Source: Linepithema humile
Taxonomy: Eukaryota; Arthropoda; Insecta; Hymenoptera; Formicidae
Direction: 5' to 3'
Assembly (NCBI RefSeq): GCF_040581485.1
Contig: NC_090135.1
Location: forward strand, 10,905,001 to 10,969,000
Length of the DNA: 64,000 nt
This document shows, piece by piece, positions 35,575 through 49,000 of the stretch. The position numbers were made by a program, and so were the translations under genes. Numbering within the stretch: position 1 is the stretch's first letter; the number at the start of each line of letters is the position of its first letter. A model generated the notes under the pieces. That model did no database searches. It was not told the origin of the DNA and saw only the letters and a program-made list of their open reading frames with translations.

Positions 35575-35630
35575 CGTAAAAGATGTACCGCGAAGTTCTC
35601 GACATCATCGATCACGGCGGAAGATGACAT
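35575..35630 (-). CDS. candidate upstream first coding exon of the ap-like gene
   Basis: An ATG at 35630 opens MSSSAVIDDVENFAVHLL and runs into a strong donor, TTACG|GTGAGT, at 35574, leaving phase 2. The acceptor TTCTCATCTAG at 26462 begins with C, which completes an Arg codon and enters the LIM1 exon in frame (R-E-M-L-K). Together they would make a 423-residue protein with a 9.1-kb first intron. An in-frame TGA lies 36 nt upstream of the ATG, so the start is defined if the exon is real. The exon lies at the edge of a CpG-rich block, as expected of a promoter-proximal exon. Against it, the piece is short, and an upstream out-of-frame ATG (about 35667) overlaps it. Phase and site quality are seen; transcription is inferred. 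Confidence 0.45.
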
Positions 35631-35639
35631 CCCAGATGA

Positions 35640-36240
35640 GGACTCCGGCGGCCGCAAAATGGAGGCATCGTTAGTTCACGGGTCGCGCGCGCGCGCGCGC
35701 GCGCGCGACGGCGCGGGGAATCGTTCCCCGTTAGTCTCCGTTCGGCGAACAAAAGTGGGTCTTTCCCTTGCGCGCAGCACGGCACGAAAGTAATTCAAGA
35801 CACCTGGCAGGAATGGTTTTAACGGATCCTCAGATCGGCCGCTCGACGCGAGCGTCTACGCGAGTACGCGCGTCTCGCGCGGCAGCGACGAGAGGGGAAG
35901 CTCGATTGCATTATGTAAAAGACGATACGGCGCGTTCACTAGGCCTATCTCCCGGTGTAAGAGTAAATAAGTGCAAAGATATAACGGTTAATTTCCGCGT
36001 TAACCGCGTTTTATCGCGACGTCTATCCGCACGGGCGGCAGGATGCCGCTGTTCCACCGTGAATTCGCCGCGTTCGTTCCTTCAGTCGCGCGCGCGCGCG
36101 TTTGCACGCATTGCGGTGTGCGTTGTTTCGCACGCGTATAAGATCCGCGGAAAGGGGGGAAAGGGGGAGGAAGAAGCCGGTGCGTAAAGCACGTCGGAGA
36201 AAGATGAACGGAACGTGCGTTCGCACGTAAACTGCCCTCG
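35640..36240 (-). promoter_or_regulatory. CpG-rich block upstream of the candidate first exon
   Basis: Dense CpG sequence with a (CG)n run lies immediately upstream, in minus-strand sense, of the candidate exon 35630-35575. Position makes it a candidate promoter region for the ap-like gene. No TATA box is evident and the start site is not identified. Confidence 0.3.
35686..35708. repeat. CG dinucleotide repeat
   Basis: Alternating CG run of about 11 units, a Z-DNA-prone sequence. It lies just upstream (minus-strand sense) of the candidate first exon. Confidence 0.8.
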
Positions 36241-36874
36241 AAGAATTTCCGCGCAGCCTTGAGGCGATTAGATTAAAACAACTGTCTTCCAGCCACTCAA
36301 GTATTTCAATTTATTTTATTCTCATTGAAAATCATTTATTTGAAAATTTAATTGAGACGAAAAGAAGGTTTTGGCCAACTCATTTAGCGATCCGTGTTTA
36401 TTCATTCTTATCCGCCGTCTAAGCTATCTTCTGCCGTTCTCCAAAATTTTGAGTAACGTTTTCCGTCGACGCTATATAAATACTTTTTTTTTGTATTATC
36501 TAAAAATCTATTTTTAGTTTTCCGTTCTTCGGCCTTTGCTTACGTTCTCCGGCACGTAAAAATCTTGCCTTCTGAGAAGGTAAGAGCGAAGGGAAGAAAG
36601 ACGGTGGAAAGGCAAGGAAAGAGGACGAGTGCGTGCGCATGAAGTGTATTTATGCGCGGCACCGTCACGTGGGTAAGGATCGTAGATTGCGACCGAGGCT
36701 CCGGCGTGCGTGTCGGTGAATGAGGCTGACGTGGATAAATGGCGCGTTTCCCCGCGGGAGACGCGCGCCCAGGCGATCTTCCGGGCTTGGTGCAACAGCC
36801 GATCGGGTTCTCTGTGCCGCGCGAGAGCTTCAGGAAGCGTCGCAAGGACGAGGGGTGGAGAGAGAAGAAGGAGG

Positions 36875-36904
36875 ATGACGACGACGACGACGACGACGAC
36901 GACG
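36875..36904. repeat. GAC triplet repeat
   Basis: About ten GAC units; frames give poly-Asp or poly-Ser/Val, with no supporting gene structure. Confidence 0.8.
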
Positions 36905-38774
36905 CTCCTCCATGGTCGGACTCGCAAAAAGCAGCGCCGCTTGTCGTCCGGGTAATTGACGATCGCGAGAACATGCGCGCCCGTAAAAAGGGCCCGCCTT
37001 TCGCCGTCTCGCTCTTACGCGGAATCTTGTCAAGGAGCTGTGCGCACCCTACGGCTGTCACGCGGCCTGTTCCGGTGGCAGCCTTCCGGAGCGCTTCCTC
37101 TGACCTCCAAGGATTCTACTGCCGATGAAACAAATTTCATAAGGCTTCATTAGTTTCGATAATGTTTTAAATTACACTCTAATAAATTCAGTATTTATTA
37201 ATGTTTTAACTTGCAAATTCTATCTCTTCGCGCGCGATATTAAATCATATAATAATAATAAAATATCCTTTACATTCTGCAATAAATTTAACACTTTTAA
37301 TCTTTTAAGTTTCGAATTTCACTTCTTTTTTTAAATTGAGAATGATAATAGTATCGATATTGAATCATACATAATAATAATAAAATATCCTTGCAGTTTA
37401 AAAATACGCGATCAAATGTAAAAAATATTATATCGAGAATGATTCGACATTCGAATTACTGCAATGAAATATTACGTCAACACTAAACGCTTTTTTGAAA
37501 TATAATCGTTTATTTGTACAGCAATATATTGAAGCTTGCTGTACATTGAAATATTTCGTACCATTTTCCGAGATTCTTCTTATAATAAAACTAAAAATAA
37601 AACACTAATAAAAAAATAAAGATAAAGTCATAAAATAATTTTGAATAAAATAAAACTACATGCAAGAAGCGCTAAAAATGTTGTCTCCACATTAGAGAAA
37701 TCGTGTGCCGTGTATAATAAGTTAAGATTAACTGAAATGAAACAGCTGGTATGAATGAAATTATGTTATCTTTGTGTCATTGTTCGCATAACTCCCGCGC
37801 ACGTGAGAGGCGAGAGGGGCGGCGACGGGAAGGAGGAAGAGCAGGGAGGGATGAGAGAGGCAAGGAGAAGCGAGGTAGGTCAGACTGAGCCCAGCTAGGA
37901 GGGTTATCTGATTGGGAGCGCGCGAATATCTTCCCGGCTTCCGGCGCCCAACCCGTGATTACCGCGTCGATTGTCTGCAAATGGAAGCTGAAAAACGCAT
38001 CTCACACTCGGTAAAGGCGAGCGAGAGTGCACGTCAACGTCGACGAGGGATGCTCGAGGCCCGCGGATCCCACGGTGCCTCCGATGTACGTCCCGCTCTT
38101 TATTTCATCGTTATTAACGCCCTGGCTTTCAAGGAACGAAACGACGATTAAGATAAAAATATCGAGGTTTTTTTATATCAATTTTATTATCACTCAACTT
38201 TGATTTTTATTGTTTTGAAAGAGCGACAAATAAAAATTAGAACTAAAATTAGAACTGTTTAAACATATCTTCGAAAGGCCCGAGCTACTAGATGTTCCGA
38301 AATTTCCGAATAAAAATGTTTTGCATTGAAGAAGCAATGTGCAATCGATTGAAAATATGACGGCTAATGATCATCAAAATAATTTAAGAAATCGACATTT
38401 CTGTTTGATATATGCGATAATTATTTCGACAGTTGGGTAATGTTCGAAGTGAAATTAACGTCGGGCATAAATTCGATCCTTTCTGTTGTTATCGCCGGCT
38501 GATTTTTATCGATTATCTAAAAGCGTAGCTTTGCGGAAGTAAGACTCGGTCGAAGAAAGGGAAGCTTTAATCGGCGGCGGAGAAATCGCGAATCGTTCTC
38601 GCCAGCAAGCGGTCGCCATCTCTGATCAGACGCGCGTTCTGTATTTCTACACACGAATAATTATACAGTACATGTAAGATTCATGAGATCCGCAGATACG
38701 AGCGTTCGGCTAGTACTCGCCAGGCAATAAAAACGACACGAACGAACGGAGGGGGCGAGAAGGCTAGAGGTAGG

Positions 38775-38780
<6 letters not shown>

Positions 38781-38826
<46 letters not shown>
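38781..38826. repeat. (GA)n microsatellite
   Basis: About 23 uninterrupted GA units; probable length polymorphism. Confidence 0.9.
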
Positions 38827-38830
<4 letters not shown>

Positions 38831-39922
38831 AGGGAGAGAAGGAAAGGCGTTCGCCAGCGACTAGAATAATTCCTTTCCCGAATCGCACGCTTCCCTCATC
38901 GCACTCTGTTTAAGTGAGCGAGCAGACGACCGTATTATCCGTTTAATGCGAAACGAGACGCCTCGCATAACGCCGTCTCGCCTGCTTGAGCCTCGAAGTC
39001 TCGGCCGAGCATCGAGAAGTGTTGTGATCACCTTGTCGGTTTGCTCGATAGCAGAGTAATTTGTCTGCATTTTATATTGGATTTTGTTAATAACGTTGAA
39101 AGTTTTGCTATTAGAAATATTTTAATCTTTTTACGCAGAAATACATAATTTTTTTTTTCTCGATAATGAGAAATTAATAAGAAACGACGAATCTTTCGCG
39201 CAGAGCTAATATTATTACGTGAATGCGAATGCGGAAGCCTTTTCGAGATGAACGGAAGATTATAGTAATTATTAGTCTTCTGCCTGTTATGTACAATTTA
39301 TACGACGTTGCAGAAGTAAAAATCTTTAAACTAAAGAACCTCAGTAAATATTCTGATCGAATAATGGAACATCTAAAAGCAATTATTATATAATTTTTCA
39401 ATATATGCTCTAATTGTGAGTGAAGAAAACTTTAACAATTTTGAAACGACTCGGCGCAATATTTTTTGAAGTATGCGAAAAATTATTATAAATTATCGAA
39501 TTCGTACATTCGCAAATTCTTGATCTCGAGCTGCAAGTCTTTTTATAACATAAGGATTATCTTTGATAAGTGGATATTATCCAACCTGAGCAAAATTGAT
39601 GGAACCGTCGCTATCTTTCACCTCGTAAAAAAAAAAAAAAAAAAGAAGCACGCGCGTTATCGCGATAGCCGGTCGTTTAAGAGTATGAATGGGTTAACCG
39701 GAACGGTCATTCTAATATTCACGGCCATTAACCCGCGGACCCCGTAATTTACGTATTTGTTCTTGGAGCCTGTAAATCTCGCGGGGCCTTCCGCGGCGGA
39801 CGAGGAGGAGGAGGAGGCGCCGTGGACCTCGCCAGCCAATATGGATAGGAATGCGTGACGTTACCATAATATTAATAGTTTATTTACCGAGGCCCATACG
39901 TCACTTGGTCCCGGACCCGAAC

Positions 39923-39960
39923 TCCCCCCCCCCTCCCCCTCCCCCTCCCTTCCCACCCCC
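39923..39960 (-). repeat. C-rich tract, G-quadruplex-capable on the minus strand
   Basis: Read on the minus strand, it has at least five runs of three or more G separated by 1-2 nt. It lies within the 39.7-41.45-kb CpG-rich block. Confidence 0.7.
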
Positions 39961-41017
39961 GTGCGTATTAGTTAACGTCCGTTGCTCTTGCTCCGGGCGA
40001 CTATCACTAAATATTCCGCTTTGCGAGGATGCTGACAGGCGTTTAGACGCGCCGTGAGCGCACATGTGAACGTGCGGCCCGCGTACGTGTGCGCTCGCCG
40101 CACGGCCGGCCGTCGGGTGTTCGACGGTTAATATTGATGGCGGGATGCAGAAATGAGTTAAAACGATACGAGGAGCATCGCTAAAGTAAATAACTCGCTC
40201 GCTTGTCTATTCGCCGTTATTTACGTCGCCGGGGATAATCGAGACTGAGCTTTCGCGCGGTACCTCGGGGGTGCAGCCATTTCGATTCCCGCCCGTCCGA
40301 ATGGATTTTATCTTTTTATCGCCCGAGATGTGTATAATTCAAGTAACATTCGTCATTTCTCATACGAAAGTGAGGAGGCCTTTATATTGTTGATTGAAAA
40401 AAAAATCGACGCGCTTCGAGAACACTTTTCAAAGTCAGGATTCTGTATTCTTGTGTTTGATTTTTAGCGTACCATCAAAATCTCATTCAAATGAGTTTTT
40501 TTTTTAGCAGTTTTAATTATTTGTATGAACTCACATTTATTTCCACTTCCGGCACTTTCATTATTTCTTTGTAAAATAAACTTGAAAATAAATAAGTTAA
40601 GTGTTTTGACAATAAATAATGATTATTTTTTTGGTACACTAACGATTAATCCCCGCTCTTTCTCTTCGTTCAGAACTTTGATTTTTTCTTTATCGTCTGA
40701 TCTTCTGAATCCTTTTGCCATCTCGATAACTTTGGATCATCGAACACCAGAGCTCCCGAACAGATTGTTGAAGTGACTGTCTTTCGTCTGCCGTGCCTCG
40801 CCCCACCCCCTCTCCCATATTCAATCTTCACGGCCGCGCAAAAACCCACAAAACCCCTCGTAACAACCTAATATTCAAAACGGCGCGTCGCGACATTAAT
40901 AGACGCGTCTCCATAAATCACGGCGCGCTTTGGGCGAAAAAAGATCGCGAAAAAGGGCGAGCAAATCCATCCCCGGTCGCGGTCGGGTTCGAGAGGCGAG
41001 AGATAGGGCGGGCCCGG

Positions 41018-41054
41018 AGGGGAAGGGGGGTCGAGAGGGGGGGGGAGTGGGAGA
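41018..41054 (+). repeat. G-rich tract, G-quadruplex-capable on the plus strand
   Basis: Several G runs of 4-9 within 37 bp, 1.1 kb from the oppositely oriented G-rich tract at 39.92 kb. Confidence 0.65.
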
Positions 41055-41460
41055 GTAAATTGAAATAATTCTTAGCGAGGAGAATAGCCGTCGGGCAGTC
41101 CGAAGTGGAATCGGACGGGCTGGCAGGAGTGCTTTAAGCGCGCGAGAGGAGGCGAGCAATGGAGGCTGCGGAATAGGGCCCTCGTGACGATGTAAGCCGT
41201 AAATCGAGGCGAGTTGATGGCGCATTGATTGCCTCGCATCTCATCACGTGTTGGCTGGCAAGCACACTGCGCCGGGGCCCCGGCGCTATTCCTAGTCATT
41301 CCAGTGCCATGTTTACTCGGCACTTTTGCGCGCCGCGATCCTCTCTATCTCCCTCTCTTTTTCTCGCGCGTGAGCGCTCCTCGAGAGTGCCCGCACTCTC
41401 CTTCGTGATCTCGGCTCCCGTCTGTCACACACGCTCCTTTTCCTTCCCACGTTTTAGGAC

Positions 41461-41902
41461 TCTTTATATTTTTTTTTTTTTTTTTTTTCTTCAGCGAAAG
41501 ACGTGAAGGAGGACTGGCGTGTCGATGGCTGTGAAAATCTTTCTTCGAATCGAAAAGTTGTGCGCAAATCTCTTTTCTTTATTTTGAAAACGATCGAGGT
41601 TTAATTATGATCACGCTTGAATTCTTCAAATTTTCGTCTCTTAAATTAAACTGGCATTCTTAAACGTAATTATAAAAATTAATTCCAGCAATTATTTTGA
41701 TTGTAAAAATAAAACAATAATTCTCTTCTCTCCTTGTTCTCTTTCTTTACGGAATTTGAAATTTGTCCGAATAACTTTTGTTGCAATTGTTTAAGTGATA
41801 CAACAGAAACGCGATTTGTATTGTGTTAGGTTCGTGGCAACTTCTCCTTAGCATTAAAAAGAAGAAAGGAAGCTCTATCAGTTGTGGGGAATGAAAGAAG
41901 CC

Positions 41903-41958
<56 letters not shown>

Positions 41959-44900
41959 GGAAGATAGCGGTGGGAGGGCAATAATTATTACTGAGCTCAC
42001 ACAGTTTCCAAGACCAATGCCGACGAACATTCTCGCAAAAAATTCAACGCCACCCACACTGTGTCAAGACTCCCGTTCAGGAGGCCAGAGGTTAGTCATT
42101 CATGCGTCAAGGCGCCACCGCAGAAGTTATTCGAAGCAGACCGTGCATCCCTAACGCCTGTGTACCGAAGGAATTCTAAATAAATTCGGCACCCGTGCGT
42201 GACGATATCCGCTAATTTCGCACGTCTAGTTTCGCCTTGATATATTTTCATCTTCGGAAGTTGAAGGGCATTATTGTGCAATCCGGTAAAAGTCATCTTT
42301 CTTTCGTGTAATCTGAAAAGGCAAGAGATTTGAAAGTTTAAAAATACGGCGTTTCTAAAAATAAGCTGCAAAATTAAAAAATGACAAATTCCACGCTGAA
42401 AAGAAATCACAGCTTGAAGTATTGCAGTTTCAGGATTTCTATCTGAAGTTTCAGGAGCCCAAAATTTCCAATGAAGTTTCAAGCTTTGAAAATTCGAAAT
42501 ATCAGCCTTAACTTGCAAATCTCGATGGAAACGCGAATTCCTCCACGATGCTTGCGAACGGAGAATTGAGTTTACTGTGCACGTAGCAAGTTTGGAAAGT
42601 CCTTCCAGCGGAGGCCGCCGTCAAATAAGAATGCTCACCGAACTGCGGGACGAACCGTCCGAGTAACGAGATGATTTATCGTTTCCTCAAGACGTATCCG
42701 TAAGAAATCGAGGCGGGGCGACCAGGAAGAGGGTGAGGTACCAGGGGACCAGTAAGAACAAGAAAAACGAGCACGAAACCCAGCGACCGGAGAACGTGGC
42801 TCGTCTGTTCGATGCTGGAAATATCGGCGCTTCGTGTTTCCGCACAACCGCTCTCTCTCTCTTTCTCTCACTCTTTCTCGAATCGATCAGGCTTTCAGCT
42901 TGATTTATCATCCCGCGAGATACGAGTATTGCATCGGCAAAGCTGCGTTATATCTTTGTCGTTACATCTCTCGAATGTTTCACGTTTATAATAACGCCGC
43001 ACATCTAATCAGCATAGATATTGGAAGGATGTTGCGTAGCAATTAGACGTCACGAGACACAAATCTTCTAATCTTCTAATCCAGAACATCCGCAGAATCA
43101 GATTTGTCCGTCTGACAGCTCACTTATTAAAGAATTCGCCAAGTTTCGCGTGATTAAACGTCGTGCGGCTTCATATGCAAATCGTGGAATAAATAACATT
43201 GCTAAATAAATGTGCAACGTTTGAGAAAAATAAATAAATTATTATGCTATGCATTTAAGATTAAATCGTTCAGCTTAAAATTAGCTTAGAAGCGCTTGGC
43301 TGTTCTTGCGACCGCAGGAACGATCGAGTTCAGTATTAAATTCGTCAAAGCAACTCCTCTCCGAAAAAGCCTTTCGTGGAAGTGAACGGAAGTGCGCGCC
43401 GTACTTTTTTTTTGCGCGCTGTAAGGTCGCCCCGCAGAACAAAAAAGGTGCATGAAGACCCGAAGTGACGTTTGTGCGATTCTCGTAACACATTAAAATT
43501 AAATATCGCAGGTAATTTGGAGATGAGAGGTTTGAGATTTGAAACGGCGCGTCGTTGAACGGCGAGACAGTGGAAGCTGTCTCTAAAAATTCGAGACGCC
43601 GATACCACCAGGGCCTAAATCAATGGAGCGAAAAGGTAAAATTAAATACGCAGTAAATTGTATCGTAAAGTCTCCGGTACACGGCAAAAAGTCGGTTGCG
43701 CACGCACGTCGTTAAGACTTTATAACTCGGCTGAATGCATTTTAATTATTAGCTTCGGCTTCAACGGAAGAGAACCCGCGTCCCCTTCTTTGCTGCTTTA
43801 TTGCGGTAAAAACTGTCATGCGTTTTGATTTTGACTCGGCCAGTTATTATGTATCTATTAGAAAAACTTATCGGAAAGTTTCTTATTGGAGATACTTTTG
43901 CGGACTCTAAAGTAGATTAATATTTGTTTTTGCACAAATGCAATTATATTATATATAAAAATTCATAAACTTACAAACGTATTTTATTTACGTAAAATTT
44001 ATCGACTGAGACGACAGACATAAAATTAGCAAGTTGATTAAATTTCCTTTCCGCAAACGGATGCTTTTTCTTTCGATTTGGCTCGCATTCGAAGCTCTTT
44101 GACTTTTTAAATTCCATACATTTGTTTTCTAGCCAAGATAGTTGTCTGGAGATAAAAAATAAGAATAATTTTGTCATGCATTTAAATCGACAATTTAAAA
44201 ACTGTTTCCGAAGGGATCGACACGATCTCGGGATAATAAGTTAACGCGCACGGCGATTTTTTCCCTGCGTCTCCTCTCGCGCGTGGCACGTCGGGAAAAT
44301 CGTGCGCGCTGATTAAGGCCCGTTTAGTATGCGCGGAGCGGACCCACTGATAAATAGCTCCGCTTTTTCCAGCGGTGCAAAAACCCACGGTCTAGCGCCA
44401 CGACCCATTCGTACCACATAGGAAACCATATGCGGAATATGGTGTTCCGCGCTCTCGGCGCGGAATTCCAGACGTCTTAGAGCCTTGGTGCCCGCCGGAT
44501 CGGCGAGAGATTCCAGATCTCAAATGGTGAAACGAGGGTCCAAAACGGCAAACGTCTTTCCGCTCAAAACCGATTTATGTTTTTTAATGTGCTCTTAAAA
44601 TATATAAATAAATTTAGAGTAAATAAAAGTTGAGAAAAAAGGACAATTTTAGAAAGAATCGCACAAATCCCAGAATTCTAGTGAGTGAAAAATATAAATA
44701 TAAAGAATCTCTCAATGTATTGCAGTTGAAAGAAAGAAGAAAAACAATTTGTAAGATTTGAAGGGAGGAAAGCTCGAGAATAAAGATCGAGAAATCCACG
44801 GTCCGTAAAAGTGTAAAACCTCGAGAGATTAAAACCGTCGAAGATTGAACGCATCTCGCGTTACAGCATTCCGCGGCGCACAAAATTCCGTAGAATTTTC

Positions 44901-47900
44901 GTAGCGCGTCTCGCTTTCTCACCGGAAGAGGCAGCCGTGAGAGTGTCCGTCTCTCCTCGTGCGTTCCTCTCTTCGTAAGAGGACCCGGGGAGAGATTAGA
45001 ACTCGAAAGGGGGCACGACGTCCCGCGGTGTCGCCGCGCGGACGATGATAAAGATGGATCTGATACTAGCCGGTTGAAACCGCTGACGGGCGCGCGCGGC
45101 TTTCCAGCATTACGTGTAATCACCGCAAGCGCGATCTTATCGGACTAACGGTGCACGCGGTGGTAGAGAATAGCTCGGCGTAGACGAGCGATTGTGAGAA
45201 TTTTGGTGGAGATGAAATAGAGAAGGAGAGAAAGAAAGAAAGAGGCAGACCGAGAGAGGGAGAGAGAGAGAAAGAGATGTATGCGAGGTAATCCTTGCGT
45301 GTGAAACGCGAGCGTCCGCTTCGCCGACCTGTTTGCTAAAACTAAATTTAGAATCGCGGTTTATCCGGCTGATTTTAGAGATAATTTAAGTATAAAAGTG
45401 TATGATTTATTTTTAGTTTCCTGCTTTCGCGCTACAACTTTATTAGAATAATTATTTTTAATCGCATGTACAAAAATTGCTGAGCACAAAATCGATATCG
45501 ACGCGTATTATTTCATTTCTGTCGGCTTTCGCTTCTAGCTGAAAGTTTAAAATAGAAATTTAGATTGTAGTTTGTTTGATAGTAAATTTGTAATTTTACT
45601 TTTTGTCTAACAATCAGAAAGAGACATTTCTTTCTCTTTCTCATTTCTCTTCCAGTTGTCTTTTTGATGCTCGAGATTATACCAAGACTTTGGATCGATG
45701 GGCCCTGCGATCTTGTACCTAAAATTGGGAAATTCCATTTTTGCATCCGGTCCGAAATTTAGGATGACGCCGATCCGCGCGGCACCTTTGCAACATATTC
45801 ACGCTTAATCAGCGTGTAAAATCGGGTCCGACGGGCGCCGCGGTGACAAACTTACGAGACGTAACGGCGAATACCGCCGTGAAAATTACAACCGCTTACG
45901 AGAAAATCGTCTTCCGTGCCGTTTCGGCCGGCCGCCGCGCGGCCGGCGATCGTGATAAGAAAAAAAGTCGCCAAGCGGTTTGTCGAGGAGGAGCCCGGCG
46001 CAGACGAGGGACAAAATTCGAGAGAGACCGCGCCGGAAATCAATGAAGGGAGCAAGAGAGACGGGGAGAGAGAGAGAAAGAGAAGGAGTGACGGTGGCTG
46101 CTTGGCGGCAAAGGGAGGAGATACATTACCATAAAGCCGAGAATTTTACGAGAATTATGCCCGAGCTCCGAATCCTGCAGGATACCCCGCGGTGCTGTCT
46201 GTCGTTATCAAAATTCCGTCACAATGGCCACACATTAACTCTCTAACGCCGCACATTTTCTCCGCAACCTACACCTCCGAAGTGTGTGTGTGTGTGCGTG
46301 TACGCAGCAGTCCGTCAGTGTTCCTTTTAAAAATAAATTTTAATTCTTTTATATTAACTACGAAAATTCTATTGTTTAGACATTTGCAAGCAAATATGTG
46401 TAGAAGGTAAAATAATTTTACATTTATATCGATAAATTTATATATCGATCGTAAAGAATGTTCAGGAAATAAATTACTTTTTTCGGAATTATTCAATGAA
46501 CAATTCGCCTCTTCTTAAATGACTGAGAGTTATCGTTCGTTTTTTTGAACTTTTCGTCGCGTAAAGAAATGATCAAATCAAGGTGTTCACGAGACCCAAC
46601 TCGATTGTTCAAAAGGAAGGCGGAAAAGGATAACGTGCATTAAAGTCAATAGATGGCAAAAAACTGTGAATTACCTTGTATTTCGTACGCGAATATTACG
46701 CGGGAGAAAATAATGCGTGCACTCTCGGCCGAAGCTTCAGGTAGCAGAACTGGCGTGGTCGTCGCATTTTGTCGCTCTCCTCCTTATTCCTCGTCCTTCT
46801 TTCCTTCCCTCGCATCTCCCTCGCTCGTCGTTTCACTTCGCTTCTCCTTCGTAGCTGTCTTCTGCAAAGTGAGCCCGTCAGCGAATCGTACGACGAATAA
46901 TCATAAAGTCGCCGCTTTATGCCGGAATCGTATTCCGACGCTCGGTCCGAGGATGCCTTCACACACTCACACATACAGCTTGGGGGATTAAAGTCGTCGG
47001 TCCTTTAATCGCGCCGAAGGATATAACGCTCTTGAACCCGTTCCGCCAGGACGACTGGTGGGGTGCGATATACGCTCGCATAAGGTACGCCGTAACGATC
47101 CGAGGATATGTGCGTGCGATGCAAAATTATCAAACCGATAGTTGCGCGGACAAAAGTCTGTCAAGTCCATCGTAAAGTCTGCGGTTTTTGTACATACGTA
47201 ACGCATTTTTTCCCGCGTAATGTTTTTGCATTAACATAAGGAAAAATTGGAGTCTTGATTTGATGGTTTAAGGTTTGAAAGGATAATTTCGTCCAAAAAT
47301 GTCAAGCGTACAATTAATGTTGAGAAAAAATATTAATCGTAAGAATAGTTTCAATAGAAAAAGAATAAAAATTCGCAATATAGTAGAATAATTAAATCGC
47401 ACAAAATCGATGGAAATGATTCTTGAAATTATTCTTCTTCTTACATTGAAAATTATTCTCACGTTATTTTTTGCGATTAAAACCTCACTTTCTTGCTCGG
47501 CATTTTTGAAAATACTTTCATTCCACGCGATTCCGAACTAATTTTCTCATGCTACATACTTTACTTTCACTCTGTAAACATTCCGCATCTATCCGGAGCC
47601 GTTTGGATGGATTCTTTCTGAAAGTAAAATCGTTGTTTGCGTAGCTGGTCAAATGTGGCTCATTACAAGGTGGGGGCAACATCAGAGGGACGCCGACGCC
47701 GCGCGAACGCCAGCGTCGTCGGCGGCGTCGTCCGCTCTCGCCTCGTCGCGAGTAGGTGTCAAGTGGAAAAGCATCGGCGTGTTTGTACAGGCGCGGGGGC
47801 GGCCGATGTCTTCCTCGCCGCGTCGATTCGCGCCGTCACCGAGCTGTCAAGTCCACACCCTGTCCGTCGGCATCCCCCTCCTAGCCACCACCCGGTCTAA

Positions 47901-49000
47901 CGACGGCTATTACATCGTCGACGCGCAAACAATGAGCGACTTCGAGCACCCTCGAGCAAGCAAGACCGTAAATAAGGAAGCCGCGACAATCGGCGAACGA
48001 GCGTTAACAAAGGCTTCACCGTGTGCTTTTCCTTCTTCCCTTGCGTGTCACGGTTTGTCCTATAAAGCGACCTTTGAAGAGAGAATTATTCATTGTAAAA
48101 TTCTTAGAAAAGTTACGCTCAGAAGTTGTTCAAATTTATTTATTTTCTGCTGCATTCCGCAAATCATCTGTCGAAAAGTATAGTATTTTATATCGCATTT
48201 CTCTTGCAAATATTATATAATAAAGCTGTGTGGCAAAATAACGAGATGTTAACGATCGACGTAGTGGCCGATGCGTCCGAATCTCAGCCGTCATGTTGAA
48301 AAGGAGGGGGATAAAAAAAAGAAATCCTACCATCGATGGTTCACGAAGGTTTCTGATAATCTGCCAATCCTTGTCATTTCCACCGCAACCTGTTTTTATC
48401 TCGCCGACATTGTTGCAGGCAGACGTTCGAACTTTTCGAAGAAGTAATCGTGACGGAGCCTTCGAGCGTTTCTTTGCCGAGGATTCGGTTGGGATCAGAG
48501 GTAACGAATAATCATGTGACTAAAAAGCGTTTCAAGTAGGAGAGTTTGACTCAGGTTTTTTATTTTGCGTCTTTTAGATTAACAAGTTTAAATTGCTAAA
48601 ATTAACAATAGCTGATAATAAATTATTAAAGATAAACTCGGTAGCCAAAATTTAATGAAAATTGCTCAGATATTAATGTGTAACGTGTACAATATATTTC
48701 GTAAGTGTTAGATTTCGAGCGGAGGAAGGAGAAAGAGCCGCTTACTTATTCAGCATTGGATACATAATCTCGCTCTACATTGTCAGATTTATCTTTTTAC
48801 ACGCTCTCTTCCACGTATCATTACGTTAATCATCGAGAAACGTCATTCGGAGGCAATCGCGCGTAACGAAGCCAATTTCGCGCTGGCGCGAGGACCAGGA
48901 ACAGGAGAGAAAGGAGGGGTGGGTCGTGTGACCCACATTAGGAGCGTCACGGAGCCCCGAGAGAGTCCCCGAAGGATGTCCCGGGGGAAGTCCGCGGATG
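41461..49000. other. gene-poor stretch
   Basis: Begins with a 20-plus T homopolymer (about 41466-41488). It contains the GT microsatellite, several GA tracts (45.2, 46.05 kb) and frames up to 176 codons with no recognisable domain. No RNA gene or transposon is seen. Confidence 0.5.
41905..41955. repeat. (GT)25 microsatellite
   Basis: 51 bp of perfect GT; explains the poly-Cys-Val frame here. Confidence 0.95.

Larger units (their letters stand above)
36241..39650. other. non-coding stretch with one CpG-rich patch
   Basis: A GC-rich patch at 36.55-37.1 kb holds the GAC repeat. Then comes AT-rich sequence in which a segment ending AATAATAATAAAATATCCTT occurs twice (about 37240 and 37360). No gene is recognised. 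Confidence 0.5.
39651..41460. other. CpG-rich block with G-rich tracts
   Basis: GC-rich and CpG-rich at 39.65-40.3 and 40.8-41.45 kb around an AT-rich centre. Open frames are composition artefacts. Confidence 0.5.

Noticed and set aside
47653..48183. 176-codon plus-strand frame
   Set aside because: No domain, and a second frame covers the same GC-rich segment.
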